A stretch of 64,000 bases of DNA. It comes from Paraburkholderia nodosa DSM 21604 (GTDB lineage: Bacteria; Pseudomonadota; Gammaproteobacteria; Burkholderiales; Burkholderiaceae). Under the pieces are notes generated by a model that saw only the letters and a list, made by a program, of their open reading frames with translations, had not been told where the DNA came from and ran no database searches. A program made the translations under genes and the position numbers. Within the stretch, counting starts at the first letter, position 1. Each line of letters starts with the position of its first letter. Below are positions 16,673 through 24,991 of the stretch, one piece after another. The DNA lies in the NCBI RefSeq assembly GCF_000519185.1, contig NZ_JAFA01000023.1:62001-126000 (forward strand), in the 5' to 3' direction.

Positions 16673-17890
16673 TCAACCTCCGTCGTCGTCGCCTTCGCCG
16701 TCTTCCTGGGCCGGCTGCTTCGGCGGCGGCGGGCGCTTGCCGATCAGCACGTCGAGATCCATGTCCTTGTTCTTGCGCACGAGGTGGATCTTCGCGTCCG
16801 TGCCCGGCTTGATCTGCGCGATGACGTTCAGGAGGCGCGTGGTGTCGGTGATGGCCTCACCGTTCACCGAGGTCAGGACGTCGCCCGGCTTGATGCCGGC
16901 CTTGTCGGCGGGGCCGCCCTGCAGCACGCCCGCGACGATGGCGCCAGACTTCTCCTTGAGCCCGAACGAGTCGGCGATCTCAGGCGTCACGTCCTGTGGC
17001 TCCACGCCGATCCAGCCGCGCGTGACCGAACCCGAGGTGATGATGCTCTCCAGCACGCTGCGCGCCGTCGAAACGGGAATCGCGAAGCCGATGCCGAGCG
17101 AGCCGCCCGAGCGCGAGTAGATGGCCGTGTTGATGCCGAGCAGGTTGCCGTTCACGTCGACGAGCGCGCCGCCCGAATTGCCCGGATTGATCGGCGCGTC
17201 GGTCTGAATGAAGTTCTCGAACGTGTTGATGCCGAGGTGATTGCGGCCCAGCGCGCTGATGATGCCCATCGTGACCGTCTGGCCCACGCCGAACGGGTTG
17301 CCGATGGCGAGCACGACGTCGCCCACGCGCGTCTGGTCCATGCGGCCGAGCGTGATGGTGGGCAGGTTCGGCAGATTGATTTTGAGCACCGCCAGATCGG
17401 TTTCCGGGTCGATGCCGATCACCTTGGCGTTGGTGGTGCGGCCGTCGGAAAGCGCGATTTCGATCTGGTCCGCGCCGTCGATTACGTGCTGGTTCGTTAG
17501 AATGTAACCGTCCGGACTGACAATGACGCCCGAACCGAGGTTGGCGGCAGGCTGCTCCTGCTGCTTCTGGTTTTTGTTGCGATCGCCGAAGAAGTAGCGA
17601 AATAGCGGATCGTTCTGGCGGGGATCGGGCGGCAGCGACCCATCCTTGCTCGAGAACACGTTGACGACCGCGGGCATGGCCTTCTGGGCGGCGTCCGCAT
17701 AGGAGCCCTGGGCGGCGCCTCCACCAATACCTGGCGCCACTTCCCGCAGTGCGACGATCGGTTCGGCAAGCTGCTTGCCGAACTGCCCCTGGTGCTGCAG
17801 CCACTGCGGTTTGAGCGTGGCGATGATGAACATCAACGCCAGCAGGACCGTCACCGCCTGGGCGAAGAACAGCCAAAAGCGTCTAAGCAT
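16673..17890 (-). CDS. DegS/DegQ-type HtrA serine protease
   Basis: The 405-aa trypsin-like protease has a single N-terminal membrane helix (residues 6-25), the catalytic triad His135 (TNQHVID), Asp165 (ETDLAVLK) and Ser239 (GNSGGALV), and one PDZ domain at about residues 285-385. A single PDZ with an N-terminal anchor is the DegS layout, so it may be a periplasmic stress sensor that cleaves an anti-sigma factor. The Gln-rich loop near residue 105 and acidic C-terminus are unusual details. It converges with tatC and diverges from the Nif3-like gene. Confidence 0.92.
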   Translation of the reverse strand: MLRRFWLFFAQAVTVLLALMFIIATLKPQWLQHQGQFGKQLAEPIVALREVAPGIGGGAAQGSYADAAQKAMPAVVNVFSSKDGSLPPDPRQNDPLFRYFFGDRNKNQKQQEQPAANLGSGVIVSPDGYILTNQHVIDGADQIEIALSDGRTTNAKVIGIDPETDLAVLKINLPNLPTITLGRMDQTRVGDVVLAIGNPFGVGQTVTMGIISALGRNHLGINTFENFIQTDAPINPGNSGGALVDVNGNLLGINTAIYSRSGGSLGIGFAIPVSTARSVLESIITSGSVTRGWIGVEPQDVTPEIADSFGLKEKSGAIVAGVLQGGPADKAGIKPGDVLTSVNGEAITDTTRLLNVIAQIKPGTDAKIHLVRKNKDMDLDVLIGKRPPPPKQPAQEDGEGDDDGG

Positions 17891-17909
17891 CTGAAGATTA
17901 GAGGATTAT

Positions 17910-18656
17910 ATGGATCGGATCGAACTGGAATTGTATCTGAACAATCTTCTGGAATCCGCGCGGTTCAAGGACTACTGCCCCAATGGCCTGCAGGTCGAAG
18001 GGCGGCGGCGCGTGCAGAAGATCGCCACGGGCGTGACCGCTTCGCTCGCCTTCCTCGAAGCCGCGCTCGAGTGGGGCGCCGATGCCGTGCTCGTGCACCA
18101 CGGTTACTTCTGGAAGAACGAAGCGCCGCAAATTACGGGCCGCAAGTACCGGCGTTTGAAGACGCTAATCGCGAACGATATCAACCTGTTCGCCTACCAT
18201 CTGCCGCTGGACTGCCATCCCGAACTGGGCAATAACGCGCAGTTGGGCGCCCGATTCGGCTGGATCGGCGAACAACGCTTCGGCGACCAGGATCTTGGCT
18301 GGATGGCCACGCTGCCCATGCCGATCACGCTCGCGCACTTCACCGCCGAGGTCGAGCAGACGCTCGGCCGCGCGCCGCTCGTGCTCGGCGACCCCGACTG
18401 GCAACTGCGCCGCGTAGCCTGGTGCACGGGCGCGGCGCAAAGTCTCTTCGACGCCGCGATCGACGCCGGCGCGGACGTCTTCCTCACCGGCGAAATCTCC
18501 GAGCCGATCACGCACACCTCGGCGGAAAGCGGCGTGGCGTTCCTCGCCGCGGGCCACCACGCAACCGAGCGCTTCGGCGTCCAGGCGGTGGGCGCGCACC
18601 TCTCGGAAGCCTTCGACATCGAGCATCTTTTCATCGATATCGACAATCCCGTTTGA
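17910..18656 (+). CDS. Nif3-like dinuclear metal centre protein (DUF34/YbgI)
   Basis: The 248-aa protein has the Nif3 family metal ligands in VLVHHGYFWKN and, near the C-terminus, in AAGHHATERFGV. Family members form hexamers with a dinuclear metal site; related proteins act as GTP cyclohydrolase-like or glutathione-linked hydrolases, but the function in this lineage is not settled. It is divergent from the HtrA gene with only 19 bp between starts. Confidence 0.92.
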   Translation: MDRIELELYLNNLLESARFKDYCPNGLQVEGRRRVQKIATGVTASLAFLEAALEWGADAVLVHHGYFWKNEAPQITGRKYRRLKTLIANDINLFAYHLPLDCHPELGNNAQLGARFGWIGEQRFGDQDLGWMATLPMPITLAHFTAEVEQTLGRAPLVLGDPDWQLRRVAWCTGAAQSLFDAAIDAGADVFLTGEISEPITHTSAESGVAFLAAGHHATERFGVQAVGAHLSEAFDIEHLFIDIDNPV

Positions 18657-18705
18657 TTGCGTATTCGGCGCAAATTGTCGTGGCGCAGCATCGTTTTATT
18701 CATGA

Positions 18706-18807
18706 GGCATTTACAAACTGAAAAGAAAGTGGCCCTCTTTTCTGCGGGAAAACCCCGAGATATCAAGGACTTCCGAGGCTTTTTCGAGAACGCCCCTTGT
18801 AAATGCC
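18706..18807. repeat. 102-bp element with 11-bp inverted ends upstream of petA
   Basis: GGCATTTACAA (18706-18716) and TTGTAAATGCC (18797-18807) are perfect inverted copies 80 bp apart. A second hairpin, GAAAAGA/TCTTTTC (18720-18726 and 18736-18742), is nested inside. No flanking target duplication is seen. It may be a structured petABC leader or a small MITE-like insert. The whole 18657-18893 gap has no convincing gene. Confidence 0.5.
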
Positions 18808-18893
18808 AACTCCATTCGAGCAAACTAGCGTTCGGCAGCACCGCGGGTAAGCTGGCGTGACGGAAAAATCCAACTCAGAAGTGGGGCGATGTG

Positions 18894-19514
18894 ATGCGAG
18901 ACAAAGAGAATGACCGCGTCGATGGCAGCCGCCGAACCTGGCTGATTGCGACGTCCGTAGCAGGTGGCATTGGAGGCGTGGCCACTGTCGTACCTTTCGT
19001 AGGTTCCTTTGCACCATCCGAAAAAGCCCGCGCCGCCGGGGCGCCCGTCGTAGCCGACATCACGAATCTGCAGCCCGGCTCGATGATGACCGTGGCCTGG
19101 CGCGGCAAGCCCGTGTGGATCCTGAACCGCACGGATCGCATGATGGCCGACGTCAAGAAGGCCGATCCCGATCTGGCCGACCCGAACTCCGAACATCCGT
19201 TCTCGATGCCGATGCCCGAGTACTGCATGAACGAATTCCGTTCGCGCGCCGAGCATCAGAACATTCTCGTGGCCGTGGCCGTCTGCACCCATCTGGGCTG
19301 CACGCCGACGCCGCGCTTCCAGGAAGGCCCGCAGCCGAACCTGCCCGACAGCTGGCCAGGCGGCTTCCTGTGCCCGTGCCACGGCTCCACCTACGATCTC
19401 TCCGGCCGCGTGTTCAAGAACAAGCCGGCGCCGCAAAACCTCGACATTCCCCGCTACATGTTCGCGTCCCCGACGCAGATCGTGATCGGCAAGGACGAAA
19501 AAGGAGAAGCGTGA
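18894..19514 (+). CDS. petA: Rieske iron-sulfur subunit of cytochrome bc1 (PetA)
   Basis: The 206-aa subunit begins with a twin-arginine anchor (SRRTWLIA) and a membrane helix, then the Rieske domain with cluster ligands Cys131-x-His133 and Cys160-x2-His163, plus the disulfide Cys136/Cys162 (motifs CTHLGC and CPCHGS). It accepts an electron from quinol and passes it to cytochrome c1. A GTG one codon earlier (18891) is possible. The stop shares one base with the petB ATG. Confidence 0.96.
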   Translation: MRDKENDRVDGSRRTWLIATSVAGGIGGVATVVPFVGSFAPSEKARAAGAPVVADITNLQPGSMMTVAWRGKPVWILNRTDRMMADVKKADPDLADPNSEHPFSMPMPEYCMNEFRSRAEHQNILVAVAVCTHLGCTPTPRFQEGPQPNLPDSWPGGFLCPCHGSTYDLSGRVFKNKPAPQNLDIPRYMFASPTQIVIGKDEKGEA

Positions 19515-20902
19515 TGGCGACGGGAACCGAAAAGGATGTGGTGGAGACGGCCGGCCTGCAAGGCTGGATCGACAAGCGCTTTCCGATGACCGCGACCTGG
19601 CGCGCGCACCTTTCCGAGTACTACGCGCCGAAGAACTTCAACTTCTGGTACTTCTTCGGCTCGCTGGCGCTGCTCGTGCTGGTCAACCAGATCATCACCG
19701 GCATTTTCCTCACCATGAACTACAAGCCCGATGCGACGCTCGCGTTCGCATCGGTCGAGTACATCATGCGCGAGGTGCCGTGGGGCTGGCTCATCCGCTA
19801 TATGCACTCCACGGGCGCTTCGATGTTCTTCGTGGTCGTGTATCTGCACATGTTCCGCGGGCTTTTGTACGGCTCGTACCGCAAGCCGCGCGAGCTCGTG
19901 TGGATCTTCGGCTGCGCGATCTTCCTGTGCCTGATGGCCGAGGCCTTTTTCGGCTACCTGCTGCCCTGGGGCCAGATGTCGTTCTGGGGCGCCCAGGTGA
20001 TCGTGAACCTGTTCTCGGCGATTCCCTTCATCGGCCCGGATCTCTCGCTGTGGATTCGCGGCGACTACGTGGTGTCGGACGTCACGCTGAACCGCTTTTT
20101 CGCGTTCCACGTGATCGCCATTCCGCTGGTGCTGGTCGGGCTCGTGATCTGTCACATCATCGCGCTGCACGAAGTGGGCTCGAACAACCCGGACGGCATC
20201 GAGATCAAGGCGAAGAAGGACGCGAACGGCGTGCCGCTCGACGGTATCCCGTTCCATCCGTACTACTCGGTGCACGACTTCATGGGCGTGTGCATCTTCC
20301 TGATGATCTTCGCGGCGATCGTGTTCTTCGCGCCGGAGATGGGCGGCTACTTCCTGGAGTCGAACAATTTCGTGCCGGCCAACCCGCTGCAAACGCCGCC
20401 TGAAATCGCGCCGGTCTGGTACTTCACAGCGTTCTACGCGATGCTGCGCGCCACGACTGACCCGTTCAAGATCGTGCTGATGATCGTGATCGCGCTGCTC
20501 GGGCTGCTCGCGCTCGTGCGCGCCCGCGGCAAATGGCGCGCTGGGCTGCCGGTGCTGGCCGTGCTCGTGGTCCTCGCCATGTACTTCACCGAGTCGAAGT
20601 TCTGGGGCGTGGTGGTGATGGGTACGGCGGTGATCTCGCTCTTCTTCCTGCCATGGCTCGACCGCTCGCCGGTGAAGTCGATCCGCTACCGGCCGTTCTT
20701 CCACAAGGTGTTTCTCGGCATCTTCGTGCTGGCGTTCCTGACGCTCGCGTTCCTTGGCACGAAGCCACCATCGCCGGCGGCCACGCTGATCGCCCAGATC
20801 TGCGCGCTCGTCTATTTCGCTTTCTTCCTCGGCATGCCGTTCTGGACGCGGCTTGGAACTTTCAAGCAGCCGCCCGAGCGCGTGCGGTTCAAGCCCCATT
20901 AA
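19514..20902 (+). CDS. petB: Cytochrome b subunit of bc1 complex (PetB)
   Basis: This 462-aa integral membrane protein carries the two b hemes and quinone sites. Family features include the heme His pairs in helices B and D (MHSTGASMFFVVVYLHMF, and HVIAIPLVLVGLVICH) and the Qo-site PDW/PEW-type segment seen here as PPEIAPVWYF. Its length is that of a full, unsplit cytochrome b. It overlaps petA by one base. Confidence 0.96.
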   Translation: MATGTEKDVVETAGLQGWIDKRFPMTATWRAHLSEYYAPKNFNFWYFFGSLALLVLVNQIITGIFLTMNYKPDATLAFASVEYIMREVPWGWLIRYMHSTGASMFFVVVYLHMFRGLLYGSYRKPRELVWIFGCAIFLCLMAEAFFGYLLPWGQMSFWGAQVIVNLFSAIPFIGPDLSLWIRGDYVVSDVTLNRFFAFHVIAIPLVLVGLVICHIIALHEVGSNNPDGIEIKAKKDANGVPLDGIPFHPYYSVHDFMGVCIFLMIFAAIVFFAPEMGGYFLESNNFVPANPLQTPPEIAPVWYFTAFYAMLRATTDPFKIVLMIVIALLGLLALVRARGKWRAGLPVLAVLVVLAMYFTESKFWGVVVMGTAVISLFFLPWLDRSPVKSIRYRPFFHKVFLGIFVLAFLTLAFLGTKPPSPAATLIAQICALVYFAFFLGMPFWTRLGTFKQPPERVRFKPH

Positions 20903-20920
20903 TTGACGAGCGAGGAAGAT

Positions 20921-21721
20921 ATGACGAAACGTTCTCTTTTTTCGACGCTCGCGAAGGTGAGCATACGGGCTGCCGGCGTCCGGGCCGGCTTGGCCGCGCT
21001 GGCACTCTCATGTGCCTTTGGGGTTGGATCGGTGGCGGCGCAGGAAAACATTCCGCTCGACCGCGCTCCCGATAACGGCGAAAATCTTGCTTCGCTGCAA
21101 CACGGCGCCAAATTGTTTGTAAACTATTGTCTGAATTGCCATAGTGCGAACTTGATGCGCTACAGCCGATTGCAGGTTCTCGGCATTCCGCAGAAGCAAA
21201 TCGAAGATAATCTGTTGTTTACGACCGACAAGGTCGGCAACACGATGTCCATCGCGATGCGCCCGGACGACGCGAAGTCGTGGTTCGGCGTAGCGCCGCC
21301 GGACCTCTCCGTGGAAGCGCGGGCGAAAGGGCGCGACTGGCTATACACCTATCTGCGCAGCTTCTACCGCGACGACACGCGGCCGACCGGCTGGAACAAT
21401 CTGGTGTTCGAAAACGTGAGCATGCCGCACGTGCTGTGGCAGTTGCAGGGCATCCGCACGGCGAAGTTCGAGGACACGACGGATGAGGAAACCGGGGAAA
21501 AAGTCCGTCGCTTTGCCGGGTTCCAGCAGGTCACGCCCGGAACGCTATCGCCGGTGGATTATGATGCCGACGTGGCCGACCTGGTGGCTTACCTCGGCTG
21601 GATGGCCGAACCCGAGCAGAAAACCCGCAGGCAGCTTGGCGTGTGGGTGCTCCTGTTCCTCGGCGTCTTGAGCTTTTTCGCGTGGCGATTGAACGCCGCG
21701 TACTGGAAAGATATCAAATAG
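20921..21721 (+). CDS. petC: Cytochrome c1 subunit of bc1 complex (PetC)
   Basis: The 266-aa protein has a Sec signal peptide (cleavage after about residue 40), one covalent heme site Cys70-x2-Cys73-His74 (CLNCH), and a C-terminal membrane anchor. A Met axial ligand is likely in the ENVSMPHVLW segment. ATG 20921 follows the ribosome site AGGAAG; an in-frame TTG at 20903 would add six residues. Confidence 0.95.
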   Translation: MTKRSLFSTLAKVSIRAAGVRAGLAALALSCAFGVGSVAAQENIPLDRAPDNGENLASLQHGAKLFVNYCLNCHSANLMRYSRLQVLGIPQKQIEDNLLFTTDKVGNTMSIAMRPDDAKSWFGVAPPDLSVEARAKGRDWLYTYLRSFYRDDTRPTGWNNLVFENVSMPHVLWQLQGIRTAKFEDTTDEETGEKVRRFAGFQQVTPGTLSPVDYDADVADLVAYLGWMAEPEQKTRRQLGVWVLLFLGVLSFFAWRLNAAYWKDIK

Positions 21722-21759
21722 GCACGTCCTGACCGACGTGGGGCCGGTGCGACGAGAAG

Positions 21760-21795
21760 CCGTCTGACGGTTCAGGGACCGTCAGACGGTTTTTT
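21760..21795 (+). terminator. Rho-independent terminator after petC
   Basis: Perfect 12-base arms (21760-21771, 21778-21789) with a 6-base loop, followed by six T residues. It ends the petABC transcript 38 bp after the petC stop. Confidence 0.9.
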
Positions 21796-21835
21796 CGCCC
21801 GCTGGCCTTTTGGGTTTATTGAGGAAATGTAAATC

Positions 21836-22447
21836 ATGATGGTTCTGTACTCCGGCACTACCTGCCCGTTCTCCCAGCGCTGCCGGCTGGTGTTGTTCGA
21901 AAAGGGCATGGACTTCGAAATCCGCGACGTCGACCTGTTCAATAAACCGGAAGACATCGCCGTGATGAATCCGTACGGTCAGGTGCCGATTCTGGTCGAG
22001 CGCGACCTGATTCTGTACGAGTCGAACATCATCAACGAGTACATCGACGAGCGCTTTCCGCATCCGCAGCTGATGCCGGCCGACCCGGTCCAGCGCGCCC
22101 GCGCGCGTCTGTTCCTGCTCAACTTCGAGAAGGAACTGTTCGTGCACGTGAGCACGCTCGAAAACGAGAAGGGCAAGGCCGCCGAGAAGAACCACGAGAA
22201 GGCGCGCCTCGCGATCCGCGACCGCCTCACGCAGCTCGCGCCGATCTTCCTGAAGAACAAGTACATGCTGGGCGAAGAGTTCTCGATGCTCGACGTCGCA
22301 ATCGCGCCGCTGCTGTGGCGCCTCGACCACTACGGCATCGAGCTGTCGAAGAATGCCGCGCCGCTCATGAAGTATGCCGAGCGCATTTTCAGCCGTCCGG
22401 CGTACATCGAAGCGCTGACGCCGTCTGAAAAGGTTATGCGCCGTTAA
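21836..22447 (+). CDS. sspA: Stringent starvation protein A (SspA)
   Basis: A 203-aa glutathione-S-transferase-fold protein that binds RNA polymerase and modulates transcription under starvation. The thioredoxin-like N-domain starts VLYSGTTCPFSQRC, and the conserved surface motif FPHPQLMPADP is present. It is followed by sspB, the usual pairing. GAGGAAAT lies upstream of the ATG. Confidence 0.94.
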   Translation: MMVLYSGTTCPFSQRCRLVLFEKGMDFEIRDVDLFNKPEDIAVMNPYGQVPILVERDLILYESNIINEYIDERFPHPQLMPADPVQRARARLFLLNFEKELFVHVSTLENEKGKAAEKNHEKARLAIRDRLTQLAPIFLKNKYMLGEEFSMLDVAIAPLLWRLDHYGIELSKNAAPLMKYAERIFSRPAYIEALTPSEKVMRR

Positions 22448-22526
22448 GCAGTATCCTGGCGGTTGCAGGTAACAGAGGCGGCGTGCACAGCGTGGGTGTG
22501 GATGCCGCCTCGCGAAAGGATTGTTG

Positions 22527-23033
22527 ATGCAAGAGATTTCCACCAAGCCGTATTTGCTGCGCGCGCTGTACGAGTGGTGCACCGACAACGGCTTTACGCC
22601 GCATATCGCGGTGCGGGTCGACAACCGCACGCGGGTGCCGCGCCAGTTCGTGCGTGACGGCGAGATTGTGCTGAACATCAGCTTCGAGGCGACGAGCCAG
22701 TTGCAGATGGGCAACGAGGCGATCGAGTTTCACGCGCGCTTCTCGGGCAAGTCGCACAAGATCGAGGTGCCGGTGTCGAACGTTCTCGCGATCTACGCGC
22801 GCGAGAACGGCCAGGGCATGGCGTTCCCGGTCGAGTCGCCGCCCGGCGACGCTGACGATGTGCTGTCCTCGGAGGACCACGAAGAAGCCGAAGCGCACGA
22901 GGCGCACGCAGTGCGCGACGAGCCTGCCGAGGAACCCGCTGCGCCGCTCGCGCCAGTTGCGACGCGCGCCGCCGACAAAGACGACGAAGGCGGCAACAAG
23001 GGCGGCAAGGGCCACCTCAAGATCGTGAAATGA
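22527..23033 (+). CDS. sspB: SspB, ClpXP specificity adaptor
   Basis: The 168-aa adaptor delivers ssrA-tagged proteins to ClpXP. The folded domain (KPYLLRALYEWCTDNGFTP and GEIVLNISFEAT) occupies residues 1-110; an acidic, Ala-rich linker leads to the short C-terminal ClpX-binding tail GHLKIVK. ATG 22527 has AAAGGA 7 bp upstream. The tRNA-Thr -10 element overlaps the end of its transcript region. Confidence 0.95.
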   Translation: MQEISTKPYLLRALYEWCTDNGFTPHIAVRVDNRTRVPRQFVRDGEIVLNISFEATSQLQMGNEAIEFHARFSGKSHKIEVPVSNVLAIYARENGQGMAFPVESPPGDADDVLSSEDHEEAEAHEAHAVRDEPAEEPAAPLAPVATRAADKDDEGGNKGGKGHLKIVK

Positions 23034-23035
23034 AG

Positions 23036-23041
23036 TAGAAT
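23036..23041 (+). promoter_or_regulatory. Candidate -10 of the tRNA-Thr promoter
   Basis: TAGAAT at 23036-23041 lies 10 bp before the mature tRNA end. No clear -35 is visible within sspB, and co-transcription with sspAB is also possible. Confidence 0.4.
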
Positions 23042-23051
23042 AGCGGGCTAC

Positions 23052-23127
<76 letters not shown>

Positions 23128-23134
23128 TACACAG

Positions 23135-23167
23135 CAAGGGGTTACGCGATGTTTGCGTAGCCCCTTG
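23135..23167 (+). terminator. Phage-borne hairpin behind the tRNA gene
   Basis: Arms CAAGGGGTTACGC (23135-23147) and GCGTAGCCCCTTG (23155-23167) pair with one G-T around a 7-base loop. It sits where the native tRNA terminator would be and mirrors the hairpin 58226-58260 that integration moved away. A strong T-run is lacking, so it is terminator-like. Confidence 0.6.
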
Positions 23168-23168
23168 C

Positions 23169-23199
23169 CGTTTCCAAAACACCCTCCGCGTTTCCAAAA
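23169..23199. repeat. Candidate integrase arm-type sites (two direct repeats)
   Basis: CGTTTCCAAAA occurs at 23169-23179 and 23189-23199, spaced exactly 20 bp, between attL and the integrase gene. A 9-base match CGTTTCCAA is present near attR at 58058-58066. Direct repeats beside the core are typical arm sites of tyrosine integrases. Confidence 0.5.
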
Positions 23200-23203
23200 T
23201 TCA

Positions 23204-24235
23204 TCAACGCGAGGGTTTTACGGGGCGCGTGCCGCGCACGTAGCGTGCTGTCATGCCGGGTCCGCTGTGGCCCGCCAAGCGCTGCCCCGCCTCTAGTCCC
23301 TCGTCGATCGTCTTGTGCGTCACGCCGCGCGCGCGAAGGTCGCGGAACTGAAATTTCGCCTTGTCGATGCCCGCCTTATCGCGGGCCTTATCAAACCGTG
23401 ACCGCAACTGGCCCTTCGTTAGCGGATAGCCTTCTTCGTCACGCAACAGATATGGGGAGACGTCGATCTTCGAACCGCGCCAGGCGAGCAGGCGGTCGAT
23501 CAGGTTCGCGAGTTCGCCGGTGATCTGGATCGTGACGAAGGCGCCCGTTTTGCGCGTCCGAAAGATGAGGTTGCCCTTCACGATGTTCGAGCGCTGTACG
23601 CCCAGGATGTCCGCCGGCCGTTGTGCGCACAGGTCGGCCAGGTCCATCGCATTGCGCAAGGGCTCGTCGGCCACGGCATGGACGGACGCATACAGCTCAT
23701 CGTCAATCAGCACGTCCTGGCGACCGCTCTCTTTCTTCCCACGCACCCCGGCGCACGGGTTCGCGATCGTCATCATTCCCCAAAGCCGTGCGCAATTCAG
23801 GGCGAGCGAGAGGACTGCTTTGGTTCGATTCGCTGTGACGATGCCGCGCTTCTCCGCGGTGGCTCGCCAAATACTCGCCACGTCGGCCGGTTTCAGGGTG
23901 TCGAGCTCGCGGTCGCCGATGACGCCTGCCAGCCGGGAGAGGAACAGGTCGTACATGCGGCGCGTCGCGGTCGATTTTTGCGGTAGTTCCCTCAGCCGAT
24001 ACGCGCGGTCGAGCATGGCGAAGGTGTGCCGTGTGACTTCGGACGTCGGCACACGTTTGCCTTCCAGCTCAGCCCATCGTTGGAGCGCTACGACGCGATC
24101 TGCGCCAAGTGGTTCCAGAAAGCGACGTCCCTCGATTTCACCATGGTCGTAGTAATAGCGCAGAGCGCCGTTGGCGTTCTTGCGTGTGCGGAGGCGCGGG
24201 ATTGCGCCTGGAGTTTGTGCCCGGCGTCCCATCAC
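23204..24235 (-). CDS. int: Tyrosine recombinase, phage integrase
   Basis: The 343-aa integrase has an N-terminal arm-binding region, a SAM-like core-binding domain (about residues 65-165) and the catalytic domain. Catalytic residues are Arg206 (AQRPAD), Lys229 (RTRKTG), Arg301 in FRDLRA, where the usual first His is Arg298, His323 (AGHS) and Tyr332 (ARYVRG). It catalyses integration at tRNA-Thr and is read toward attL. The next gene overlaps its start by 4 bp. Confidence 0.95.
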   Translation of the reverse strand: MMGRRAQTPGAIPRLRTRKNANGALRYYYDHGEIEGRRFLEPLGADRVVALQRWAELEGKRVPTSEVTRHTFAMLDRAYRLRELPQKSTATRRMYDLFLSRLAGVIGDRELDTLKPADVASIWRATAEKRGIVTANRTKAVLSLALNCARLWGMMTIANPCAGVRGKKESGRQDVLIDDELYASVHAVADEPLRNAMDLADLCAQRPADILGVQRSNIVKGNLIFRTRKTGAFVTIQITGELANLIDRLLAWRGSKIDVSPYLLRDEEGYPLTKGQLRSRFDKARDKAGIDKAKFQFRDLRARGVTHKTIDEGLEAGQRLAGHSGPGMTARYVRGTRPVKPSR

Positions 24236-24495
24236 ACTGCGCCAAGATTGAGCGGTGTGCTTACCGCGGCCCGGGGAGCACGTGCGAGCTTCGAATCGAT
24301 GATGCCCATCCGTTTATCGTGGAAAGTGCGTGCGACCAACACGCGGCCGTGGACGTCGACCACATGCGGCCATCCCTGTTGCACGAGCCACAGGATCTGA
24401 CGCATACGAATCGGTGTGCCGGTTAATTCGCGCAGTTCTTGGCGGCCGAGATACATGCCGCCGCAGCCGGAATATTGTTGCATGGTCATCTTCAT
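24232..24495 (-). CDS. DUF4224-like phage protein (possible excision or integrase-control factor)
   Basis: An 87-aa protein with the DUF4224 core YLGRQELRELTGT, a small helical domain found next to integrases in Burkholderia and related phages. The overlap with int suggests joint expression. It may act as an excisionase, since no other Xis/Cox candidate is seen; that is inference. ATGs at 24495, 24489 and 24483 are all possible starts; none has a good ribosome site. Confidence 0.65.
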   Translation of the reverse strand: MKMTMQQYSGCGGMYLGRQELRELTGTPIRMRQILWLVQQGWPHVVDVHGRVLVARTFHDKRMGIIDSKLARAPRAAVSTPLNLGAV

Positions 24496-24593
24496 CGCGA
24501 AAAGGAGGTCCACGCAGCGCAACTCGTGGATTGATGGTTTGCGCGGATATGAACCTTAACTAACTGATTCTTAAAGATTTGTTGTGCCACTAG

Positions 24594-24845
24594 TTGCCAT
24601 CATTCAACCATGGCAACCCCCGAAAACTGATGGCCCAAAAAATAGGCAGCGTGCGCGACTGATGGCAAAACAGCCCCGACTCGTGGCACGAGGTATTGCC
24701 TGATTCCTTGCCCTTCCTCGTATTCTTTCTTCTTCTTTTTCAATGAATTAGAGAGAAGAAAGGAAGGGGCGTCGCCGGCCAGCGTCGAAAACAGACTCAT
24801 GGCAAAAGCCACATGACTCGTGGCAAATCCGGGGTGACTCGTGGC
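24594..24845. other. Iteron cluster, candidate replication origin
   Basis: At least seven copies of a motif GACT(C/G)(A/G)TGGCAAA lie at 24594-24603 (reverse), 24610-24616 (part), 24626-24634, 24657-24670, 24678-24688, 24794-24807, 24815-24827 and 24836-24845. Spacing is 21 bp for 24657/24678, 24794/24815 and 24815/24836. The two clusters flank an AT- and purine/pyrimidine-rich stretch at 24718-24770. Iterons around an AT-rich unwinding region next to a primase gene are the layout of the P4 origin. The rest of the 24496-24991 gap has no gene. Confidence 0.65.
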
Positions 24846-24991
24846 GGCACTCGCTTCAAGAATCAAGGGCTTAAGCACGCACTGTCCAGAAATCCATGAG
24901 TTTTCTGCGCTGCCTGTCCACTCCCAGTGACGAAACTCGCCTCGTTCCACTGCCGGGTCGTTGCGCGGTCGTTGTGACGATGATTGAAGCT

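Noticed and set aside
18657..18860. 67-codon frame upstream of petA
   Set aside because: It covers the inverted-repeat element and lacks a good ribosome site; probably not translated.
24500..24563. AAAGGAGG on the plus strand suggesting a small gene start
   Set aside because: The only frames that follow are ten codons or fewer; likely chance.
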